From contig JAKMDW010000038.1 of the NCBI GenBank assembly GCA_022426245.1, positions 1 to 48,883 of the forward strand: a DNA stretch of 48,883 nt, given 5' to 3'. Positions 43,095-48,883 of this stretch are shown piece by piece. The stretch comes from Alphaproteobacteria bacterium. GTDB lineage: Bacteria; Pseudomonadota; Alphaproteobacteria; RS24. The notes beneath the pieces were generated by a model, which was not told the DNA's origin, did not search any database, and worked only from the letters and a program-made list of their open reading frames with translations. Position 1 is the stretch's first letter. Each line of letters begins with the position of its first letter. The translations under genes and the position numbers were made by a program.

Positions 43095-43870
43095 TATCCT
43101 ATTTTCCCTGAAATATAGGCTTCGGTTTGCTGATTTTGCGGCTTGGTGAAAATCGCCTCCGTCTGCCCGTGCTCGACCAAATCGCCGAGGTGAAAATAAG
43201 CGGTGCGTTGCGAAATACGCGCCGCTTGCTGCATTGAATGCGTTACGATGACAATCGTGTAATCGCGGCGCAATTCTTCCATTAATTCTTCAATCACCGC
43301 CGTGGCAATCGGGTCGAGGGCCGAACATGGCTCATCCATCAGCACAATAGCCGGATTAACGGCAATGGCACGGGCAATGCATAAACGTTGCTGCTGCCCG
43401 CCGGACAGGCTGGTGCCCGAGGCGGTCAGGCGGTCTTTGACCTCTTCCCATAATCCGGCGCGCTTCAAGCTACGCTCGACAACCTCATCCAGCGTTGCGC
43501 GGTCTTGCGCCATGCCATGAATGCGCGGGCCATAGGCGACATTATCGTAAATCGATTTCGGAAACGGGTTAGGCTTTTGAAACACCATGCCGACACGGGC
43601 GCGCAATTCCACCACATCAACAGCGTCCGAATAAATATTCTGCTCATCAATGCTCACCGTGCCACCAACGCGGCACCCATCAATCACATCATTCATACGA
43701 TTGATACAGCGCAAGAATGTTGACTTACCACAGCCCGACGGGCCGATAAGCGCGGTCACTTCATTGGCATTCAAATCGAGGTCAATGCCGTGCAATGCGC
43801 GCGCCTCGCCATAATGCACGGTTACATCGCGCGCCTTGATTTTTACGTTTTGGTTCTCAGTATCCGTCAT
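43094..43870 (-). CDS. pstB: Phosphate ABC transporter ATP-binding protein PstB
   Basis: 258 residues from the ATG at 43870, one base after the pstA stop. Walker [15 protein letters not shown]-loop [15 protein letters not shown] (the NPFP stretch is characteristic of PstB), signature [15 protein letters not shown], Walker [16 protein letters not shown] and H-loop [13 protein letters not shown] are all intact. It energises phosphate import through PstC-PstA. Confidence 0.98.
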   Translation of the reverse strand: MTDTENQNVKIKARDVTVHYGEARALHGIDLDLNANEVTALIGPSGCGKSTFLRCINRMNDVIDGCRVGGTVSIDEQNIYSDAVDVVELRARVGMVFQKPNPFPKSIYDNVAYGPRIHGMAQDRATLDEVVERSLKRAGLWEEVKDRLTASGTSLSGGQQQRLCIARAIAVNPAIVLMDEPCSALDPIATAVIEELMEELRRDYTIVIVTHSMQQAARISQRTAYFHLGDLVEHGQTEAIFTKPQNQQTEAYISGKIG

Positions 43871-43871
43871 T

Positions 43872-45149
43872 CTACCATCGCTTCTCAAATCGCCTGCGGA
43901 AATAAATGGCCGCTGCATTGACCACCAGAAGCAGGGTTAACAATACCACAATTCCGGCGCTTGTGCGGGCCACAAAGGCGCGCTCGGGATTATTGGCCCA
44001 CATATAAATCTGCGCCGGAAGAACCGTCGCCTTCGCCGTCACATCGCCGGGCACATCAACAATAAACGCCATCATACCAATCATCAAAAGCGGCGCGGTT
44101 TCGCCTGCTGCTTGCGCCAGCCCGATAATGGTGCCGGTTAAAATGCCCGGCATGGCCAGCGGCAATACGTGATGCATAATCACCTGGGTGCGCGACGCGC
44201 CAACCCCCAAAGCGGCTTCGCGAATGGAGGGCGGGATAGAGGCAAAGGCGGCGCGCGTCGGGATGATGATGCGCGGCAAGGTCATCAAGGCCAGCACAAA
44301 ACCACCGACCAGCGGCGCCGAGCGCGGCAAATGGAAGAAATTAATAAATACCGCCAAGCCCAAAAGGCCGTAAACAATCGACGGCACGGCAGCGAGATTG
44401 TTGATGTTCACTTCAATCAACGCCGTTGCGCGATTTTTCGGCGCAACTTCCTCAAGATAAATCGCGGCCAAAACACCGAGCGGAAAACTGACAATCAGCG
44501 TCACCAGCAGCGTCCATAAAGAGCCGACCAGCGCGCCTCGAATACCGGCCATTTCCGGCTCGCGACTATCGCCATTGGTAAATAGGGCGAAAGCAAATTT
44601 GCGGCTGATGCGGTTTTCGGCCAGCAACTTATCGGCCCATACCAAATCGCGGTCGGAGACAATGCGGTCGCTCTCGGGCAGCGTGCGGTCAATCAGCCCC
44701 TTCAACATCAGGTCAATATCATCGGATAAAGGCACATCAAGACTGAGGCGCGTGCCGATTAAATCCGGTTCGGCAATGACCCGCTTTTGCAGCTCATCAG
44801 ACGCGCCAATGGAGAGGATTTTATATAGTGCGCGCTTATCGCGACGCCCTGACACTTCGGGGAATTGGTCGCGCAAAGCGGCACGCACAAGCCCTAAATA
44901 ATTACCCTGTTCGGGCGCATCCGCCGACACATAATCGGTCGAAACCTGAATATCGAGACGCGTATGGTGATGCGAAAAAGCCGGCAATGAGGAATAGACA
45001 ATGGAACTCAACAGAAACACCAAAATCAAACCCGCCGTCATTATCGCGGCCATGCCATAGGCGCGAAAACGCCGTTCTGCCCGATAGCGTTTTTTCAACC
45101 GCGCTTCATAGGCTTCGGTATGAGATTTTGTGTCGCTTTTATCAGTCAT
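43872..45149 (-). CDS. pstA: Phosphate ABC transporter permease PstA with DUF3333-type periplasmic domain
   Basis: 425 residues, much longer than enterobacterial PstA (about 296). After a basic cytosolic N-terminus and the first membrane helix (about 35-55), a soluble periplasmic insertion of about 150 residues precedes the standard permease core. This matches the DUF3333 extension usual in alphaproteobacteria. The permease EAA loop reads [20 protein letters not shown]. The ATG at 45149 overlaps the pstC stop by 8 bp. Confidence 0.95.
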   Translation of the reverse strand: MTDKSDTKSHTEAYEARLKKRYRAERRFRAYGMAAIMTAGLILVFLLSSIVYSSLPAFSHHHTRLDIQVSTDYVSADAPEQGNYLGLVRAALRDQFPEVSGRRDKRALYKILSIGASDELQKRVIAEPDLIGTRLSLDVPLSDDIDLMLKGLIDRTLPESDRIVSDRDLVWADKLLAENRISRKFAFALFTNGDSREPEMAGIRGALVGSLWTLLVTLIVSFPLGVLAAIYLEEVAPKNRATALIEVNINNLAAVPSIVYGLLGLAVFINFFHLPRSAPLVGGFVLALMTLPRIIIPTRAAFASIPPSIREAALGVGASRTQVIMHHVLPLAMPGILTGTIIGLAQAAGETAPLLMIGMMAFIVDVPGDVTAKATVLPAQIYMWANNPERAFVARTSAGIVVLLTLLLVVNAAAIYFRRRFEKRW

Positions 45150-46524
45150 ATTGTTCTCGGAAACGATTGACGACATAGAGCGCCAACACATTCAACATTA
45201 GCGTGATGAAGAACAACACCAAGCCCAGCGCGAAGGCGGCGAGGGTTTTGGCGCTATCAAATTCTTGGTCACCGACCAGCAGCATGACGATTTGCACGGT
45301 CACGGTGGTGACGCTCTCAAACGGGTTGGCGGTCAAATTGGCTGCCACACCGGCCGCCATAACCACAATCATCGTCTCACCAATGGCCCGCGAAATCGCC
45401 AGCAATATGGCGCTGACAATGCCCGGCAAAGCGGCCGGCAGCACCACTTGGCGAATGGTTTCCGACTGTGTTGCGCCAAGCGCCGCCGCGCCATCGCGCA
45501 GGGTTTGCGGCACGGCGTTAATCACATCATCTGACAGCGATGAGATGAACGGAATAATCATAATGCCCATAACCAGACCGGCGGCCAGTGCCGATTCCGA
45601 CGACAGGGTGAGACCGATATCGGCACCGCTATCGCGCAAAAAAGGCGCAACCATCAGGGCCGCGAAAAAGCCATAAACAACCGTCGGAATGCCGGCCAAA
45701 ATCTCAATGCCCGGCTTGGCGAAGCCGCGCAATCTCGGATTGGCATATTCAGACAAATAGACGGCTGACATTAGCCCGATCGGCACGGCGACCAGCATGG
45801 CAATAAAAGTAATCATCATCGTGCCGGCAAAAAGCGGTATTGCGCCAAATGATCCCGAACCGCCGACTTGGTCTTCGCGAATGGCTATTTGTGGCGACCA
45901 GCTCGTGCCAAACAGGAAATCCATCATCGGCACTTTGTCGAAAAAGCGGAAGGTTTCGAAAATCAGTGACAGCACAATGCCAATAGTCGTCAAAATGGCG
46001 ATGGCCGAGGCGATAATCATCACCACTTCAAACACCCGTTCAACCGCCGGTCGCGCCGTAAAGCGCGGGGCCAATTTGCCCGCGCCATAAGCCAACCCGC
46101 CCAGCGCCAGCAGGATAACCGCGACGCTGCGCGCCGTGTTTGAATTGCTGCGAAGAAGCGCGAAATAGTCACTGCCATTGCGAATAAGGTCATTGGCGAA
46201 AGCCTCAGGCAGTGAGCCGACAGAATAGGCTTTCACTTTGGCAATCAGCACACCCATTTCACCAATTGATAAATCAGGCGATTGGCGGCGGAGGAAATCC
46301 TCCAACATGGCATCGAGCAAAAGCGGCGACAAACCCGACCAAGCCAAAAGCACAATAAGCGGCACCAGCACCGCACACAGAGCGACAAAGCTGCCGTGAT
46401 AGACATCGCGCGAATGTTGCTTAACGCTGACCGCGCCCGACAGCGCGCGAATACGGCGGCGGCCGAATAAAAAGGAAAAACTGCCCAAGCCCAAAAGACA
46501 GAGAAAGAGGAAGCTGGTGCTCAT
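45142..46524 (-). CDS. pstC: Phosphate ABC transporter permease PstC, extended form
   Basis: 460 residues, longer than enterobacterial PstC (about 319). The first two hydrophobic segments (residues 2-20 and 45-65) are separated from the core by a periplasmic stretch with LRRQSPDLSIGEM and further helices. The core includes FGTSWSPQ, FGAIPLFAGTM and the EAA loop DGAAALGATQSETIRQVVLP. It partners PstA to form the channel. A hairpin separates it from pstS upstream, and its stop overlaps the pstA start. Confidence 0.95.
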   Translation of the reverse strand: MSTSFLFLCLLGLGSFSFLFGRRRIRALSGAVSVKQHSRDVYHGSFVALCAVLVPLIVLLAWSGLSPLLLDAMLEDFLRRQSPDLSIGEMGVLIAKVKAYSVGSLPEAFANDLIRNGSDYFALLRSNSNTARSVAVILLALGGLAYGAGKLAPRFTARPAVERVFEVVMIIASAIAILTTIGIVLSLIFETFRFFDKVPMMDFLFGTSWSPQIAIREDQVGGSGSFGAIPLFAGTMMITFIAMLVAVPIGLMSAVYLSEYANPRLRGFAKPGIEILAGIPTVVYGFFAALMVAPFLRDSGADIGLTLSSESALAAGLVMGIMIIPFISSLSDDVINAVPQTLRDGAAALGATQSETIRQVVLPAALPGIVSAILLAISRAIGETMIVVMAAGVAANLTANPFESVTTVTVQIVMLLVGDQEFDSAKTLAAFALGLVLFFITLMLNVLALYVVNRFREQYD

Positions 46525-46544
46525 GAATGGGCCTTTGAATTATC

Positions 46545-46575
46545 GGGTCGGCCTCGGCTTATGCGAAGCCGACCC
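46545..46575 (-). repeat. Intergenic hairpin between pstS and pstC
   Basis: GGGTCGGC (46545-46552) and GCCGACCC (46568-46575) form a perfect 8-bp G+C-rich stem. An alternative inner pairing TCGGCTT/AAGCCGA is also possible. No T-run follows on the minus strand. Its position between the binding-protein gene and the permease genes fits a 3' stabiliser or partial attenuator that leaves more pstS mRNA than pstCAB. Confidence 0.75.
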
Positions 46576-46586
46576 AAAGATGAAAT

Positions 46587-47651
46587 TTACATCGACAATT
46601 TGGTCAGATTCTTTCCATCATTGCGATATTTTTGACGCTCCGATGCCGGCAGCGGAATCAGGCCTTTATCGACCAGATAGCCGTCTTCGCCAAATGCTTT
46701 CTCGCTGGTAAATTCAGCGACAAACTCACTTATGCCGGGCACTGTGCCGACATGGGCTTGTTTAATATAGAAGTAAAGCGAGCGGGAAATACCGTATTTA
46801 CCGTCGGCAATATTCTCAAAACTCGGCTCAATGCCCTCAACAATCGCGCCTCTCAGGCGGTCTGAGTTTTGGTCCAGAAAGCTGAAACCGAACACGCCAA
46901 CGGCTTTCGGATTGGCCGACAGCTTTTGCACCATCAGATTGTCATTCTCACCCGCATCAATCCATGCCCCGTCTTCGCGCACTGTGCGGGTCAATTTTTT
47001 CCACATACTTTTATCGGCTTTTTTCAGCTTCTTCATGTGCGGAAACTTATTGGCGCCTTTTGACATGGCCAATTCTTGAAACGCATCGCGCGTGCCGGAG
47101 GTCGGCGGGGGGCCAAGAATTTCAATTTTTACATCTGGCAGAGACGCATCAATATCGCTCCACTTCATGTAAGGGTTCTTTACCGGCTCACACCAATTTG
47201 ATTGGCAGGGCTTATCTGGATTGGGCACCATTTTCGCTGTCGCCAAGTAAATTTGCTGGCGCGTCAGATTCAATTGCGGTGCGCCTTTGGCTTTGGCCAG
47301 CACAATGCCGTCAAAACCGACAACGATTTCGGTAATATCAATGCCTTTGGCTTGGCAATTTTTGAACTCTTTGCCTTTAATGCGGCGCGAGGCATTGGTG
47401 ATATCGGGGTGCTCAAGGCCGATACCGGCGCAGAATAATTTCAAGCCACCGCCTGAGCCTGTTGATTCCACAACCGGTGTTTTGAACTTTGACGTGCGGC
47501 CAAACTGTTCAGCCACAGAGGTGGCGAACGGAAATACGGTCGACGAGCCAACGATTTCGATTTGGTCGCGAGCTTGCGCGCCGCTGACCATTGCAACGCC
47601 GATAAGCATTGCCAATATTGGTTGAACCAATACGGTTTTGAACTTGTTCAT
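46587..47651 (-). CDS. pstS: Phosphate ABC transporter substrate-binding protein PstS
   Basis: Periplasmic phosphate-binding protein, 354 residues. A signal peptide of about 27 residues ends SGAQA before RDQIEIVGSSTVFPFAT, where the GSSTV loop binds phosphate. The second ligand segments STGSGGGLKLFC and PPPTSGTRDAFQEL are also conserved. Three ATG codons stand in tandem; the last (47651) has GGAG at a proper distance. It is the first gene after the Pho box and is separated from pstC by a hairpin. Confidence 0.97.
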   Translation of the reverse strand: MNKFKTVLVQPILAMLIGVAMVSGAQARDQIEIVGSSTVFPFATSVAEQFGRTSKFKTPVVESTGSGGGLKLFCAGIGLEHPDITNASRRIKGKEFKNCQAKGIDITEIVVGFDGIVLAKAKGAPQLNLTRQQIYLATAKMVPNPDKPCQSNWCEPVKNPYMKWSDIDASLPDVKIEILGPPPTSGTRDAFQELAMSKGANKFPHMKKLKKADKSMWKKLTRTVREDGAWIDAGENDNLMVQKLSANPKAVGVFGFSFLDQNSDRLRGAIVEGIEPSFENIADGKYGISRSLYFYIKQAHVGTVPGISEFVAEFTSEKAFGEDGYLVDKGLIPLPASERQKYRNDGKNLTKLSM

Positions 47652-47684
47652 CATCATCTCCAATAACGTGATGTCATTTACTAC

Positions 47685-47711
47685 TCATCGAGGGTTGATT
47701 TAACTCGATGA
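47685..47711 (-). promoter_or_regulatory. Hairpin in the pstS leader
   Basis: Perfect 8-bp inverted repeat TCATCGAG / CTCGATGA (arms 47685-47692 and 47704-47711, 11-base loop) between the Pho box and the pstS start. No T-run follows, so it is not a good terminator for phoR. It may shape the pstS mRNA leader or be a binding site. Confidence 0.55.
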
Positions 47712-47742
47712 CCGCAAACTCGCCGTCTCCGGCAAAACATTT

Positions 47743-47771
47743 GTGTCAGGAATGTTACAGTTTTGTGACAA
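47743..47771 (-). promoter_or_regulatory. Pho box with three 7-bp direct repeats (PhoB-binding site)
   Basis: Read on the minus strand: TTGTCAC-AAAA-CTGTAAC-ATTC-CTGACAC. The three 7-bp units recur every 11 bp, as in the Pho-box consensus (CTGTCAT-N4-CTGTCAT). Coordinates of the repeats are 47765-47771, 47754-47760 and 47743-47749. Located about 90 bp ahead of pstS, it gives the operon a PhoB-activated internal promoter downstream of phoR. No convincing -10 box was seen at the expected distance. Confidence 0.88.
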
Positions 47772-47805
47772 CGCCCCAAGCCGCCTGTGGACGCGGCGGA
47801 AAAAT

Positions 47806-48883
47806 TTACGAAACCCGCGGCAAAGTAACAGAAATAGTGGTTTCTTCAGCCGCGCTGGTAATTCGCAACCGCCCCCTATGCCGATTGACAATATGCTTAA
47901 CAATCGCCAAACCGAGGCCGGTGCCGCCCATTTGCCGCGACCGGCCTTTATCGATTCGATAAAACCGTTCAGTCAGCCGGGCCAAATGTTCCGGCGCAAT
48001 CGTCTCGCCCTTATTAATCACCTGCACGCGCAATAAATCATCGCGCGTTTGCCCCGACGCCAAACGCCCCTTGCCGACACGCAGGTTCACCGCGCTATCG
48101 GGCGCGCCATAGCGAATGGCATTCTCAACGAGATTTTGAAACACTTGGCGCAATTCATCGCGCACACCCTGCACGGCAAGCGGCGTGTCATCATTGCCGG
48201 AGAGCAAATCGGGGGCGATTTCAACATTTATGGTTTTGTCATTTTTATCGGCCGTATCGCGCATGCCAGAGGCCAGTTCTTCCAAAATCGGCACCAGTTC
48301 GACCGCCGCATCAGGCAGGCGATGCTCTTCCGCCTCAACCCGCGACAAATGCAGTAAATCATCAATCAGACGCTGCATGCGCGCCGCCTCACCCTGCATG
48401 ATGGACAGAAAATTCATGCGCGCCGCTTCATCTTCAACCGCGCCATCTTGCAAGGTTTCGATAAAACCGCTCAATGCGGTTAGGGGCGAGCGCAATTCAT
48501 GGCTTACATTGGCCACGAAATCGGAGCGAATACGCTCAACCGACAGACCCATTGTGCCGTCAAAAATCACCAGCAGCACATAGCCCGACTCAAACGGCGC
48601 AATTCGCAGCGTGAAGGAACGGCGCACTTGATCCATGCGCGTATAATCGAGACTGGTCAGCGCGCCCTCATAAGAGGCGCGGCGAACCGCATCGGCAAAA
48701 TCGGGATGGCGCAAAAATCGGTCGAGCGGATAGCCGGTAATATGGCTGCCCAAAATATCAAGCGCCGCGTCATTGGCGGCCACGACCTTGCTTTGCGCGT
48801 CCAGCAAAACACTGGCTTCATCAAGCAATTTGGCCATATTCCAAAAGCGTTCGGTCAACTCGTCCATAATGTCACACAACCGG
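47806..48883 (-). CDS. phoR: Phosphate-regulon sensor histidine kinase PhoR, N-terminus beyond window end
   Basis: Sensor kinase partner of PhoB. The visible 357 residues hold a PAS domain (about 15-110, LLDAQSKVVAANDAALDILG) and a HisKA domain with the phosphoacceptor in NVSHELRSPLTAL. The catalytic domain has N-box NLVENAIRYG, F-box ERFYRIDKGRS and G-box GGTGLGLAIVKHI. The frame stays open to the last full codon of the window; a TTG (48879) and an ATG (48867) are in frame, but PhoR proteins usually have membrane helices before the PAS domain, so the gene is probably cut by the window edge. It heads the pho-pst operon. Confidence 0.95.
   Translation of the reverse strand, partial: RLCDIMDELTERFWNMAKLLDEASVLLDAQSKVVAANDAALDILGSHITGYPLDRFLRHPDFADAVRRASYEGALTSLDYTRMDQVRRSFTLRIAPFESGYVLLVIFDGTMGLSVERIRSDFVANVSHELRSPLTALSGFIETLQDGAVEDEAARMNFLSIMQGEAARMQRLIDDLLHLSRVEAEEHRLPDAAVELVPILEELASGMRDTADKNDKTINVEIAPDLLSGNDDTPLAVQGVRDELRQVFQNLVENAIRYGAPDSAVNLRVGKGRLASGQTRDDLLRVQVINKGETIAPEHLARLTERFYRIDKGRSRQMGGTGLGLAIVKHIVNRHRGRLRITSAAEETTISVTLPRVS

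Noticed and set aside
47685-47711. Terminator after phoR
   Set aside because: The stem is good but there is no T-run, and it lies downstream of the Pho box, inside the pstS leader.

Overview
This window is chromosomal DNA of an alphaproteobacterium of moderate G+C, densely packed and free of insertion sequences, integrases, tRNAs, rRNAs or CRISPR arrays that I can see. The alphaproteobacterial assignment rests on several lineage-typical proteins: a DUF3035/BamF lipoprotein, a PopZ (DUF2497)-like protein, a TIGR01459-type HAD phosphatase, a PstA with the long DUF3333 periplasmic insertion, an IleS with a degenerate C-terminal zinc ribbon, and an RpoH-like groES promoter. I cannot name the genus.

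Layout. (1) 1-1712: groES-groEL (groEL cut by the window start) under a CIRCE operator and a heat-shock-like promoter. (2) 2046-12105: housekeeping genes. These are an SDR oxidoreductase, then on the + strand a HAD phosphatase, ribF, ileS, lspA, bamF, a catalytic/non-catalytic pair of M16 peptidases and a rhomboid protease. This is an FAD, translation and envelope-biogenesis block with many overlapping start/stop codons. (3) 12169-15365: a CHASE2 adenylate cyclase followed by a metallo-beta-lactamase-fold hydrolase, possibly a make/break pair for cAMP. (4) 15420-39872: an almost complete type IVa pilus (MSHA-like) system laid out in blocks of alternating orientation. It contains three minor pilins, an oversized secretin, a small PopZ-like protein, prepilin peptidase, PilT retraction ATPase, a PglL-type O-oligosaccharyltransferase, the major pilin with a strong terminator, a STAS plus GAF-PP2C-HATPase partner-switching pair, PilC, PilB, a LysM-containing periplasmic protein, a PilO-like protein and a PilM-PilN fusion. 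A MoxR-DUF58-transglutaminase operon sits inside this region. (5) 40103-41558: a TauD-type dioxygenase and a DsbA-fold isomerase. (6) 41666-48883: the phosphate-starvation operon phoR-pstS-pstC-pstA-pstB-phoU-phoB on the minus strand, with a three-repeat Pho box ahead of pstS. phoR runs off the window end.

The most interesting part is region 4. Type IVa pili are less common in alphaproteobacteria than Tad/Flp pili, and this one departs from the textbook set in several ways. PilM and PilN are one polypeptide. The slot usually held by PilP carries a 542-residue LysM protein. The secretin carries roughly 360 extra residues between its first N-domain and the rest of the channel. A polar-organiser-like protein is encoded beside the secretin. 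A phosphatase/kinase-type partner switch lies beside the pilin gene. Together these suggest a dynamic (PilT-containing), peptidoglycan-anchored, possibly polar and glycosylated pilus with its own output regulator. All assignments are from reading motifs by eye; no database search was run.
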